A DNA stretch of 64,000 bases from Cognatundibacterium jejuense. Lineage in GTDB: Bacteria > Pseudomonadota > Gammaproteobacteria > Burkholderiales > Burkholderiaceae_D. Shown piece by piece: positions 33,535 to 42,743 of the stretch (position 1 is its first letter; every line of letters begins with the position of its first letter). Below the pieces are notes generated by a model that saw only the letters and a program-made list of their open reading frames with translations, made no database searches and had not been told where the DNA came from. Made by a program: the position numbers and the translations under genes. Location: positions 1 through 64,000 of the forward strand of contig NZ_JACOFV010000013.1 in the NCBI RefSeq assembly GCF_014284255.1, written 5' to 3'.

Positions 33535-34734
33535 ATGAATAAGCAATTTGATGTTGCCGTGATCGGTGCTGGCGCCGCCGGAATGATGTGTGCCGCCGTC
33601 GCTGGGCAGCGTGGCAAGCGCGTGGTATTAATTGATCATGCCAGCCGATTGGCTGAGAAGATTCGAATTTCTGGCGGTGGTCGCTGCAACTTCACGAATT
33701 TGCATGCTGGCACGGCAAATTTTTTATCAGAGAATCCTCATTTCTGTAAAAGCGCGTTATCGCGTTACACCCCACAAGATTTTTTGTCGCTGATGAAACG
33801 TCATGGCATCGCCTGGCATGAAAAGCACAAGGGGCAGTTGTTTTGTGATGACAGTGCGGAAGATATCATTCGCATGTTGAAAGCCGAATGTGATGCGGGC
33901 AAGGTTCAATGGCGCATGCCTTGTGCTGTTGATGATGTGTCACCAGCTGAGGGGGGTGGCTACGTGCTCAAAACGTCGTCTGGGGAAATTTCTGCAGAAA
34001 ACGTCGTGATCGCCACTGGTGGCTTATCTATTCCAAAAATCGGTGCGACTGATTTTGCGCACAAGATTGCGCGTCAGTTTGGTATTAAAGTGATAGAGCC
34101 GCGCCCAGCGTTGGTACCTTTGACGTTTGACGCAAAATCCTGGGAGCCATTTGTACCTCTTTCTGGCATCTCACTAGAAGTAGATATAGAAACGGGTGAG
34201 AAAAAATCAAAAATTGTTTTCCGTGAAGATTTGCTCTTTACACATAAAGGCCTGTCGGGCCCCGGCGTGCTACAGATTTCCAGCTATTGGCAGCCCGGCA
34301 CACCAATCAGAATTAATTTGTTGCCAGAATTAGACGTTGCAGAAGATTTAATTCAAGCTAAAACTATGACCAAGAAAAATCTGGCTAACTATTTAGCGCA
34401 ATACTTACCGGCAAGACTGGTCGATGGCTTGCTGGCGGCGCATGGCTTTGATGGTGATTTAAAAATTCCGGATATGCAGGACAAACGGCTGCGTGCCTTG
34501 GGCGAGAAGTTGAATCGATGGGAATTGGTGCCAGATGGATCCGAAGGTTATCGCAAGGCTGAAGTGACTCGCGGCGGAATTGATACGCGGGCGCTGTCGC
34601 AGCAAAGCATGATGGCGACTAAAGTGCCAGGTTTATATTTTATTGGCGAGGCAGTTGATGTGACTGGCTGGCTGGGGGGATTTAACTTCCAGTGGGCATG
34701 GGCATCGGGTAGTGCTGCAGGAGCGGCGTTGTAA
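33535..34734 (+). CDS. YhiN/HI0933-type NAD(P)/FAD oxidoreductase
   Basis: About 399 residues from the ATG at 33535, chosen because the family begins with the dinucleotide fold: FDVAVIGAGAAGMMCAAVAG. Further family motifs are KIRISGGGRCNFTN, VIATGGLSIPKIGATDFAH, and C-terminal GLYFIGEAVDVTGWLGGFN then FQWAWASG. Its substrate is unknown. It reads divergently from the TonB receptor. Confidence 0.92.
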   Translation: MNKQFDVAVIGAGAAGMMCAAVAGQRGKRVVLIDHASRLAEKIRISGGGRCNFTNLHAGTANFLSENPHFCKSALSRYTPQDFLSLMKRHGIAWHEKHKGQLFCDDSAEDIIRMLKAECDAGKVQWRMPCAVDDVSPAEGGGYVLKTSSGEISAENVVIATGGLSIPKIGATDFAHKIARQFGIKVIEPRPALVPLTFDAKSWEPFVPLSGISLEVDIETGEKKSKIVFREDLLFTHKGLSGPGVLQISSYWQPGTPIRINLLPELDVAEDLIQAKTMTKKNLANYLAQYLPARLVDGLLAAHGFDGDLKIPDMQDKRLRALGEKLNRWELVPDGSEGYRKAEVTRGGIDTRALSQQSMMATKVPGLYFIGEAVDVTGWLGGFNFQWAWASGSAAGAAL

Positions 34735-35012
34735 AATCGCCGAAAATTGTTTAACTAAAATTAAGTGGCAATTCGCTATTATACTGGTAGGGGGTATATT
34801 TTTAAGTCTAGATTATATCTGGACAATTCAAGCATTTTGCTTGATACTCCCAACCTTAATTTAAAAATACTGGCAAGAAGTGTTGACTTTCTAAGTTTAT
34901 TGGCAAGGCAGATTAAAGTTTTTGCGTAAGATTTAATCAGATTCCTTCCCATAAATCAAAAATCCTGTTACTATCTCTGTCTTCCTATAATCTTTCAATG
35001 GTTTGAACTTAC

Positions 35013-35225
35013 ATGACCACAATTCGCCTTAAAGAAAACGAGCCGTTCGAAGTCGCCATGCGCCGCTTCAAGCGCACTATCGAAAAGACCGGTCTGTTGA
35101 CCGAATTGCGCGCTCGCGAGTTCTACGAGAAGCCAACTGCAGAACGCAAACGTAAGCTGGCAGCAGCCGTTAAGCGTCACTACAAACGCATTCGTAGTCA
35201 GCAATTGCCTAAGAAAATGTATTAA
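35013..35225 (+). CDS. rpsU: 30S ribosomal protein S21
   Basis: A 70-residue basic protein ([20 protein letters not shown] and an [15 protein letters not shown] tail). First gene of the rpsU-yqeY-dnaG-rpoD macromolecular synthesis cluster. Confidence 0.97.
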   Translation: MTTIRLKENEPFEVAMRRFKRTIEKTGLLTELRAREFYEKPTAERKRKLAAAVKRHYKRIRSQQLPKKMY

Positions 35226-35287
35226 TTCTGATGTTGTATCTGGCTAAGCCAGGTGCGATGTTGAATAGTGCTACTTAGGTTTTGCAT

Positions 35288-35325
35288 GCCCGCTCCGGTC
35301 AGCCGCAGCGGGCTTTGTTGTTTTT
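35288..35325 (+). terminator. attenuator/terminator between rpsU and yqeY
   Basis: GCCCGCT (35288-35294) pairs with AGCGGGC (35307-35313) and is followed by a T-rich tract. It would limit downstream transcription and let S21 be made in excess, as in the E. coli operon. Confidence 0.75.
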
Positions 35326-35361
35326 ATCTGATTCAGTTTCCCAGGTTAAAAAGGTAAGTAT

Positions 35362-35808
35362 ATGAGCTTAAAAGACCAAATCACCGACGACATGAAAGCC
35401 GCAATGCGTGCGAAAGAAGCAGGCAAATTGGGCACGATCCGTTTATTGACTGCTGCGATGAAGCAAAAAGAAGTCGATGAGCGCGTTGAGTTGGATGATG
35501 GCATGATCCTGGTAATCATCGAAAAAATGATCAAGCAGCGCAAAGATTCTATTCAGCAATTTGAAGCGGGTGGCCGTCAGGATTTGGCTGATATCGAAAA
35601 AGCCGAATTGGCGGTGTTGTCCACTTATATGCCTGCTGCATTGTCTGATGAAGAAGTGCAAGCTGCAGTTGCTGCCGCAGTTGCTGAAACTGGCGCCGCT
35701 GGTCCGCAAGATATGCGTAAAGTCATCGACGTGCTCAAAGTCAAACTGGCTGGCCGCGCTGATATGGGTAAAGTATCTGGCTTGGTCAAAGCTGCGCTGA
35801 CCCGTTAA
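35362..35808 (+). CDS. yqeY: GatB/YqeY domain protein
   Basis: A 148-residue helical protein (SLKDQITDDMKAAMRAKEAG, then LGTIRLLTAAMKQKEVD) with the C-terminal GPQDMRKVIDVLK and GRADMGKVSGLVKAAL found in YqeY proteins. It belongs to the tRNA-amidotransferase tail family; its job is not settled. In the dnaG operon. Confidence 0.93.
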   Translation: MSLKDQITDDMKAAMRAKEAGKLGTIRLLTAAMKQKEVDERVELDDGMILVIIEKMIKQRKDSIQQFEAGGRQDLADIEKAELAVLSTYMPAALSDEEVQAAVAAAVAETGAAGPQDMRKVIDVLKVKLAGRADMGKVSGLVKAALTR

Positions 35809-35850
35809 TTTCTCGCTCAATTGCATAAGCCGCAAGGCTGGTAGCCAGCG

Positions 35851-37644
35851 TTGATACCGCAAAGTTTTATCCAGGACTTACTCGCCCGCGTTGATATTGT
35901 CGACGTGGTGGGTAAGTACGTCCAGCTCAAAAAAGGTGGCGCAAACTACATGGGTTTGTGCCCCTTCCATAATGAAAAATCCCCCAGTTTTACCGTCAGC
36001 CCGACCAAGCAGTTTTATCATTGCTTTGGTTGCGGTGCGCATGGCAGTTCCATCGGTTTTTTAATGGAATATTCCGGGCTGAGTTATGTCGATGCAATAC
36101 GCGATCTGGCGCAGAGTAACGGTATGATTGTTCCCGAAGAAGATCGTATGCTGCCAGCGCAACGCGCTGAAGTGACGGCTAAAAGTCTGGCCTTATCAGA
36201 GGTTATGACTAAAGCAGGGGACTACTACAAGCAACAGTTACGCACAGCCCCGCAAGCGATCGCTTACCTTAAAAAACGTGGTTTGACCGGCGAAATCGCC
36301 GCACGTTTTGGTTTGGGATTCGCACCAGATGCCTGGGATGGCTTGCGCTCGGTTTATGCTGATTATCAGGCACCAGAGCTGGTCGAAGCGGGGCTGGTGA
36401 TTGATAAAAGTGAAGAAGAAGGCGGCGGTCGCAAACGTTACGATCGCTTCCGTGATCGTGTCATGTTCCCTATTCGTAACACTAAAGGTCAAATTATTGG
36501 CTTTGGTGGGCGGATTATGGAGCAGGGTGAGCCCAAATATCTGAACTCGCCGGAAACCCCTTTGTTTCAAAAAGGCTATGAGTTGTATGGCCTGTTTGAA
36601 GCGCGTCAATCGATACGTGAAGCGGGTTATGTCCTGGTGACCGAGGGTTATATGGATGTCGTGGCGCTGGCGCAGATGGGATTTCCGCAAGCAGTCGCGA
36701 CGCTTGGCACGGCATGTACACCTACCCACGTGCAAAAATTATTGCGTCAGACCGATCACGTTATTTTTAGTTTTGATGGCGATAGCGCTGGCCGTCGCGC
36801 TGCGCGTCGTGCGCTGGATGCTTGTTTGCCACACGCGAATGACGATAAGTTTATTAAGTTCCTCTTTTTACCTGCTGAGCATGATCCAGATAGTTTTATC
36901 CGTGAGTTTGGTGCGGATGCTTTTGAGCAGCAGGTGCATGATGCCATGCCTTTATCGCAATTTTTTATGCGTGAGATGGTAGGCGATAATGATCTGAATT
37001 CGGCCGAGGGCAGGGCGCGAACCCAATTCGATGCAAAACCTCTGTTGCAAGGCATGCAGCCTTCTGGCTTACGTTTACAAATCGTCAGAAATCTCGCACA
37101 ACTGACGCAAACCACACCAGCAGAGATTGAAGCTTTGTTTGAGCTGGCGCAGCCGGTTGCGCGCGTCAAATTGGCACCACCGCGTTCTAAGCGTAGTGCG
37201 CCAGTCGGGCTGGAGCGTCAGATTATGCGTATTTTGGTTGCGTATCCAGCTCTTTCAGCGATGCTTGATCAGTCTTTATTGGCTGAGGCTGCCGTGCTGG
37301 CGCCAGATGGTGCTGCGATGTTGATGCAGTTAGTCACAATCGCGCAAAGCATGGGTGAAGGTGCGCAATTCGCGGCACTCGCTGAGCAGCTCAAAGCAGT
37401 TAGTCAGGATTATGACGGTTTGATCGCTGAAGTCGCTGAGCAAACGGATACCGATCCTGATCTGGTTAAATTGGAATTAACTGGCGCAATCCGGCAAATC
37501 CGTTCGCAGGCGCTAAAAAGTGAAGCGGAACGATTGGTTGCGTCCGGATTGCGTACTGATGAGGACAAGGCGCGTTGGCGTGAAATCATGCAATTGCAGG
37601 AACTCTTGCGTCAACAGGCAGTCACAGAGGCTGGCACTCGTTAG
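35851..37644 (+). CDS. dnaG: DNA primase, TTG start
   Basis: A 597-residue primase that makes RNA primers at the fork. The CHC2 zinc-binding domain has C37, H40, C58, C61 (LCPFHNEK and YHCFGCGAHG). The RNA polymerase core has the GFGGRIM motif and TOPRIM VTEGYMDVVAL with acid residues and FSFDGDSAGRRAA. The C-terminal helical domain binds DnaB. The start is TTG; no ATG or GTG is available nearby before MIPQSFIQDL, which matches the family start. Weak initiation fits the low DnaG level. Confidence 0.96.
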   Translation: MIPQSFIQDLLARVDIVDVVGKYVQLKKGGANYMGLCPFHNEKSPSFTVSPTKQFYHCFGCGAHGSSIGFLMEYSGLSYVDAIRDLAQSNGMIVPEEDRMLPAQRAEVTAKSLALSEVMTKAGDYYKQQLRTAPQAIAYLKKRGLTGEIAARFGLGFAPDAWDGLRSVYADYQAPELVEAGLVIDKSEEEGGGRKRYDRFRDRVMFPIRNTKGQIIGFGGRIMEQGEPKYLNSPETPLFQKGYELYGLFEARQSIREAGYVLVTEGYMDVVALAQMGFPQAVATLGTACTPTHVQKLLRQTDHVIFSFDGDSAGRRAARRALDACLPHANDDKFIKFLFLPAEHDPDSFIREFGADAFEQQVHDAMPLSQFFMREMVGDNDLNSAEGRARTQFDAKPLLQGMQPSGLRLQIVRNLAQLTQTTPAEIEALFELAQPVARVKLAPPRSKRSAPVGLERQIMRILVAYPALSAMLDQSLLAEAAVLAPDGAAMLMQLVTIAQSMGEGAQFAALAEQLKAVSQDYDGLIAEVAEQTDTDPDLVKLELTGAIRQIRSQALKSEAERLVASGLRTDEDKARWREIMQLQELLRQQAVTEAGTR

Positions 37645-38114
37645 TTTTTCGCTTGAAAGTAACTGTTGCAAGATGAATCTAACTAAGCAGAAAATTTTCA
37701 TTTAAGTAAGTTTTTGTCTTGCAAGTCGCGCCTGAGTTGGTGGCGGAATGTGAAATTTTCAAGAGCTATCTGAATAAAAATTGCCTATTTTTTTATCAGT
37801 TTAGTTGTCGTTTGTCTAGCTTTGGGCTAGAGAATCGCTTGACAGCATGCTATAATTAAAGGCTTATGATTCAAGGTCTTAGGTTGTTTCATTTCGTGCA
37901 AAATTGTCTGATTGCGGCGAAATGTGTTGTTTAGGTGAGCGAAATGCTCCTCCGAGTAACCCAAAACACTGGCGCTGAGTCTCGGGAAGTCTGAAACAAA
38001 TATGGATTTGCACTGCATGCAGATGAGTCCTTCTGTCGGCGAGGCATTTCTTTTTTGTGCATTTTGTTATGTGCACATGCAGGCGACTTTCTCAGTTCCA
38101 GATGGTTTGATTCA
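37645..38114. other. intergenic between dnaG and rpoD
   Basis: About 470 bp. An extended -10 promoter (TGCTATAAT, 37848-37856) lies in its middle, so rpoD has its own promoter. No further gene supported. Confidence 0.5.
37848..37856 (+). promoter_or_regulatory. extended -10 promoter of rpoD
   Basis: TGCTATAAT matches the extended -10 consensus (TGnTATAAT). A TTGACA stands only 6 bp upstream, too close to be its -35. Position about 260 bp before the rpoD start. Confidence 0.5.
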
Positions 38115-41030
38115 ATGGCTAGCGCAATGAAGAAACCCGCGAAAACACTGACGCCCGCGGCAGTTGTAAAAACTGCAACCAAGGTGTCTAAAAATGCAAG
38201 CATCGCCCCTGCAGCAAAGACAGTCAGTAAAACAGCAGTAGCCAAAGCAACAAGTGTTGACGTAAAAACGCAATCCAAGGCAGCAGGTAAAACTGCAACC
38301 AAGACTGCGGCGAAGCCAGCAACCAAATCAACTGCCAAGCCAGTCTCTGCGGCTGTTCGCAAGCTTGCAACACCGGTCGTCGCTAAGCCCGCCACCAAGG
38401 TCGCCGAGAAAAAGGCAATACCCGTGAAAGCCGCAGCAAAATTGAGTCCGGCAGCAACAAAAGCCGTTGGCAAAATAGAGGTTGCGAAAGACATTAAAGC
38501 GCCTAAAGTGAATAAGGCGGCTGAAACCGTAGCAACACCGAAGGCGACGAGTAAGTCAGGTGTGGCAACAATTAAGCCAGTTGCAAAGACAGTCAGTGAT
38601 GCCGCAAAGAGTGCATCAGACAAAAAAACGCAAATAAATGAAGTGGCGACCAAGACGCCATCTCGAGTCAAAAAAAGTGATGAGAAAATTGCGGAAGTCG
38701 CAACTCATCAGATTGCTGGTAAGCAAACACGAATTGAAGCTGATTCGTCTGAAGCAAACCCAGCGGTATCCGCAACATCGAAAGCTTCCGTGACAACTAA
38801 CAAAACCGATTCAAAGACAGTGACTAAGCCTACCAAGAAATCAGCGAAAGCTGCTCCTGAAGTTCAGGAAATCAAGACTGGATCTGCACCGACCGTCTCG
38901 CAGACGACCGATGCTGCGGTATTAGCCGCAATTGATACGTCTGGTTATGTTTTACCAGGTGTGAAAGTGCCTGGCCGTCGCGGACGCAAACCAAAAGAAT
39001 ATCAGCCTGAAAATGAAGAAATTGCAGCATTGAACGCGGTTGAACGCGCTGAGATGAAAGCAATTGATAAGGCAAAGGCGAAAGATCGTAAAGCTAAAGA
39101 AAAAGCGCTCTTGAAAGACGCGTTTTCTTCTGATCCGGAAGCGACTGAAGAAGAACTTGAACGTCGCCGTCAGAAGCTCAAAACGCTGATCAAGCTTGGT
39201 AAAGATCGCGGCTACTTAACGTTTGCAGAGATCAACGATCACTTGCCAGAAAACGTTGTCGATCCAGAAGCAATCGAAGGCATTATCGGCACGTTTAACG
39301 ACATGGGTGTCGCTGTTTATGAACAAGCACCCGATGCAGAAACTTTGCTGTTGTCAGATAACGTTGTTACCGTAACGACGGATGATGATGAAGTGGAAGC
39401 TGCTGCTGAAGCCGCTTTGTCCACCGTTGACTCTGACTTTGGTCGTACTACCGATCCAGTGCGTATGTACATGCGCGAAATGGGCTCGGTAGAGTTGCTG
39501 ACACGCGAAGGCGAAATTGTCATCGCTAAGAAAATCGAAGAAGGCCTGAAAGACATGATTCAGGCGATTTCTGCGTGTCCGACCACGATTGCAGAAATCC
39601 TCGCAGCAGCAGAAAAAATCGCTGCCGATGAAATGAAAATCGATGAAATCGTTGATGGTTTGGTTGATCCAAACGCCAACGACGAACCTGCTCCTGTCGT
39701 CGTCGCTCCAGTATCCGATGAGGATGAAGAAGACGAAGAAGACGAAGAAGACGAAGAGGAAGAAGATGACGACGGTGGTGCCGCAGGCGCAGCCGCCATC
39801 TCTGCTGAACAGTTAGAGCAAATGAAGCGCGATGCATTGGCAAAGTTTGAAATCATTGCCACCAACTTCGACAAAATGCGCAAGTCTTACGAAAAAGAAG
39901 GCTACAACTCTAAGTCTTACGTCAAAGCGCAAGAAGCGATTTCTAACGAATTGCTCGGCATTCGCTTTACGGCAAAAGTCGTTGAAAAATTATGCGACAC
40001 CTTGCGCGGCCAGGTCGACGAAGTACGCCATATTGAGAAGCAAATTCTGGAAGTTGCAGTCAATCGCTGCGGCATGCCACGTTCGCACTTCATCAAAGTA
40101 TTCCCAGGTAATGAAACCAACCTGAAATGGGTGGAAGGCGAAGTTAACTCCGGTCATTCCTACAGCGCAATCCTGGGTCGTAACGTACCAGCTGTGCAGC
40201 AGTTGCAACAAAAATTGATCGACCTGCAATCGCGCGTTGTATTGCCGTTGCCAGATCTGCGCAACATCAACAAGCGCATGTCTGCTGGTGAAATGAAAGC
40301 CCGTAAAGCCAAGCGCGAAATGACTGAGGCTAACTTGCGTCTGGTTATTTCTATCGCAAAAAAATACACGAACCGCGGTTTGCAATTCCTCGATCTGATT
40401 CAGGAAGGCAACATCGGTTTGATGAAGGCGGTGGATAAATTTGAATACCGTCGTGGTTACAAATTCTCTACGTATGCCACATGGTGGATTCGTCAGGCGA
40501 TCACCCGTTCCATCGCCGATCAGGCGCGCACCATTCGTATCCCTGTGCACATGATAGAGACGATCAATAAAATGAATCGTATCTCACGTCAGATTTTGCA
40601 AGAAACAGGCGTAGAGCCAGATCCTGCAACGCTGGCGATCAAGATGGAAATGCCAGAAGATAAAATCCGCAAGATCATGAAAATCGCGAAAGAACCGATT
40701 TCCATGGAAACCCCGATCGGTGACGACGATGATTCTCACCTCGGCGATTTTATCGAAGACAACCACACCCTGGCACCAGCTGATGCAGCGCTGCACGCAT
40801 CGATGCGCAACGTTGTCAAAGACGTGTTGGATTCCTTAACGCCACGCGAAGCCAAGGTATTGCGTATGCGTTTTGGCGTAGAAATGTCGACCGATCACAC
40901 GCTGGAAGAAGTCGGTAAACAATTCGACGTCACTCGCGAGCGCATCCGCCAAATAGAGGCAAAAGCACTGCGCAAATTACGTCACCCATCGCGCTCAGAT
41001 AAGCTCAAGAGCTTCCTCGAAGGGAATTAA
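38115..41030 (+). CDS. rpoD: RNA polymerase sigma factor RpoD with a very long N-terminal tail
   Basis: The main vegetative sigma factor, about 971 residues from the ATG at 38115 (others reach 600-800). Residues 1-230 are a low-complexity Lys/Ala/Thr-rich tail (repeats such as [15 protein letters not shown]) like histone H1. Region 1.1 is about 335-400, region 1.2 near 446 ([17 protein letters not shown]), an Asp/Glu run about 534-554. Region 2 is near 755 ([33 protein letters not shown]) and region 4 near 920 ([20 protein letters not shown]). The core is intact. Confidence 0.97.
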   Translation: MASAMKKPAKTLTPAAVVKTATKVSKNASIAPAAKTVSKTAVAKATSVDVKTQSKAAGKTATKTAAKPATKSTAKPVSAAVRKLATPVVAKPATKVAEKKAIPVKAAAKLSPAATKAVGKIEVAKDIKAPKVNKAAETVATPKATSKSGVATIKPVAKTVSDAAKSASDKKTQINEVATKTPSRVKKSDEKIAEVATHQIAGKQTRIEADSSEANPAVSATSKASVTTNKTDSKTVTKPTKKSAKAAPEVQEIKTGSAPTVSQTTDAAVLAAIDTSGYVLPGVKVPGRRGRKPKEYQPENEEIAALNAVERAEMKAIDKAKAKDRKAKEKALLKDAFSSDPEATEEELERRRQKLKTLIKLGKDRGYLTFAEINDHLPENVVDPEAIEGIIGTFNDMGVAVYEQAPDAETLLLSDNVVTVTTDDDEVEAAAEAALSTVDSDFGRTTDPVRMYMREMGSVELLTREGEIVIAKKIEEGLKDMIQAISACPTTIAEILAAAEKIAADEMKIDEIVDGLVDPNANDEPAPVVVAPVSDEDEEDEEDEEDEEEEDDDGGAAGAAAISAEQLEQMKRDALAKFEIIATNFDKMRKSYEKEGYNSKSYVKAQEAISNELLGIRFTAKVVEKLCDTLRGQVDEVRHIEKQILEVAVNRCGMPRSHFIKVFPGNETNLKWVEGEVNSGHSYSAILGRNVPAVQQLQQKLIDLQSRVVLPLPDLRNINKRMSAGEMKARKAKREMTEANLRLVISIAKKYTNRGLQFLDLIQEGNIGLMKAVDKFEYRRGYKFSTYATWWIRQAITRSIADQARTIRIPVHMIETINKMNRISRQILQETGVEPDPATLAIKMEMPEDKIRKIMKIAKEPISMETPIGDDDDSHLGDFIEDNHTLAPADAALHASMRNVVKDVLDSLTPREAKVLRMRFGVEMSTDHTLEEVGKQFDVTRERIRQIEAKALRKLRHPSRSDKLKSFLEGN

Positions 41031-41040
41031 TGTTGTATAA

Positions 41041-41077
41041 TTGGCGCTGATTTTTTTCAGCGCCAATGCGTTTTTTT
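41041..41077 (+). terminator. rpoD terminator
   Basis: TTGGCGCTGA-T6-TCAGCGCCAA, then a T-run at 41071-41077, starting 10 bp after the stop. Confidence 0.88.
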
Positions 41078-41190
41078 GCGCCGATTTTTCGGAGTAAATG
41101 ATTTGCAGTAGCAAATGTTTTAGATTGAAAATGCTTCGTTTTTTCGAACAGATAAAACGAGAATTTTCAGAATAAAACACGAAAAAAAAT

Positions 41191-41268
<78 letters not shown>

Positions 41269-41675
41269 GAATTCAGTAGCAAAATCAAAGGGTTACATGC
41301 TTAGGCTTGTCGCCCTTTTTGTTTGCGTCTTTCATTTTAATTCCATGTAACCACTGTGTAACCCAATCTTTGAAATAAAAATCGAGTCTCTCTAAACCGA
41401 GCATAAATTTAAATCTACTAAGCATTTAATTATGTTCAAGGCCCCCTCTACCTCATTGGGTGAGCGGTAAGTACGCGCGCATTTCATCAGGTTCTATAGC
41501 AACCTACCTGAGTGTCTTATTGATGCGCAACTAACCGTATTAATTTCCCACATATATGTGTAATACATCCCATTCAACGCAAATCAATTAAATTCTAAGT
41601 ATCTCGGAAGCTCATTTTATGCTTTCTCATTGGTAGTTTTTACTTAAAACAATAGTTGAGTCAAGGAGTGAGTAA
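41269..41675. other. intergenic after the tRNA
   Basis: About 400 bp. AAGGG/CCCTT with a T-run (41289-41323) may end the tRNA transcript. The region then loses backbone character (AT-rich, orphan genes follow), as at many tRNA insertion sites. Confidence 0.4.
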
Positions 41676-41984
41676 ATGGAATATGTGATTCAAAATGGGA
41701 TTGAAGTTGCTGGGTGTTTGTCGTTGTATGACGTAGCTAGAACTATGGCAACCGTTGATTTAACTTCCTCTGGTTACATAAGTCTTCAAGATATACCTGC
41801 TAAAACTTACGTATACGTGGAGCGATTTTTACTGGATGCTTCATTAGGCGAACTACGATTGAATGATGATAACGGAAGGCTGAAGACTCTCGATGATGTA
41901 AAAGATTTTATTTCGTTTTTTCGTATTCTTTTAAGCGCACTATGCACATCAATTGCGGTAAACGCGGTTGTATTTGGGTTGTGA
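41676..41984 (+). CDS. hypothetical orphan protein
   Basis: A 102-residue protein with a good ribosome site (AAGGAG, 7-12 nt before ATG). The N-terminal half is beta-rich (GIEVAGCLSLYDVARTMATV), the end is a hydrophobic helix (ILLSALCTSIAVNAVVFGL) that could anchor it in the membrane. No family recognised. Its 3' end lies antisense over the frame-disrupted gene. Confidence 0.5.
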   Translation: MEYVIQNGIEVAGCLSLYDVARTMATVDLTSSGYISLQDIPAKTYVYVERFLLDASLGELRLNDDNGRLKTLDDVKDFISFFRILLSALCTSIAVNAVVFGL

Positions 41985-42240
41985 GTGACGGTACTAGTAT
42001 TAACATGACCGACCTCTGATTTTGATCCTGAAAACGTAGCGACGCACTCTTCGATTTCATCCGATTCAGTAGCAATAATGCGACTGGCTGCAGACAACTC
42101 GCGAATAACTTGTTCGCGGCTATAAAAAGCAATGCTTTGTCTTCATTACTTAAAAAATAGTTCCATCTCAGTAATTCCCGCAAAAAAATGCGTATTTTTC
42201 CAAATTGTAATGCGGCAGTTTTATAGCTAAGATCCTCCAT
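41985..42240 (-). pseudogene. frame-disrupted gene of unknown function
   Basis: From ATG at 42240 the peptide reads MEDLSYKTAALQFGKIRIFL, then LLRWNYFLSNEDKALLF. There a one-base shift at the A5 run (plus strand 42124-42128) moves coding similarity into the next frame (YSREQVIRELSAASRIIATE, then SDEIEECVATFSG). Adding one base restores a single frame. It is either a pseudogene or a sequencing error. The antisense continuation past 41985 lies inside the neighbouring gene, so its true end is unclear. Confidence 0.35.
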
Positions 42241-42743
42241 TCCATAAACCTAGCCCTGATTTAAACGTTAGGCTTTATTTGTTAGTCCCCCTCACCAATT
42301 CATTTTCTGGTTACGACCAGCACGTCAACATTTCAGTTGATTCAGCGAGCTACGTTTGCAACTTATTCGACAGTCGACATAAGCATCCCGTTGATTGCAT
42401 CTATGCATTGGTGAGTAATTTGATCTGCCATTAGCTGATGGATTAAATGGCGTATCGGCATACATTGGATATGAGTAATTTGGATATAAAGTAATCAACT
42501 TCTGTATAAACATGGCATTGGATAGAGTATATAACCTGGCGGTGCTAGGACTTAGTGTGATAGAAGTTTGCGTTGATTTTGTAGTTGATCTGCACCAAAG
42601 GACAATATTAAAAAATAATTTCCACACGTACACTCAAGTGTGGGGGATAGGTCCGGTTATGTCCGGTGATGTAACTTCAAATAAATGAAGTTTTTTTGTC
42701 AGCAATAAAATCACAACTTACGTTTTGTGGGAATAAGAAAATT
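42241..42743. other. intergenic before the metalloprotease
   Basis: About 500 bp AT-rich. No gene supported; a 102-codon minus frame has no start signals. Presumed promoter region of the protease. Confidence 0.4.

Noticed and set aside
37839-37856. Standard sigma-70 promoter from TTGACA plus TATAAT
   Set aside because: The two hexamers are only 6 bp apart; only the extended -10 is plausible.
37931-38671. 246-codon minus-strand frame over the rpoD 5' end
   Set aside because: Ala/Val-rich shadow of the Lys/Ala repeats of the rpoD tail; the sense strand has the real gene.
39560-39883. Serine-run minus-strand frame inside rpoD
   Set aside because: Antisense shadow of the Asp/Glu run in RpoD.
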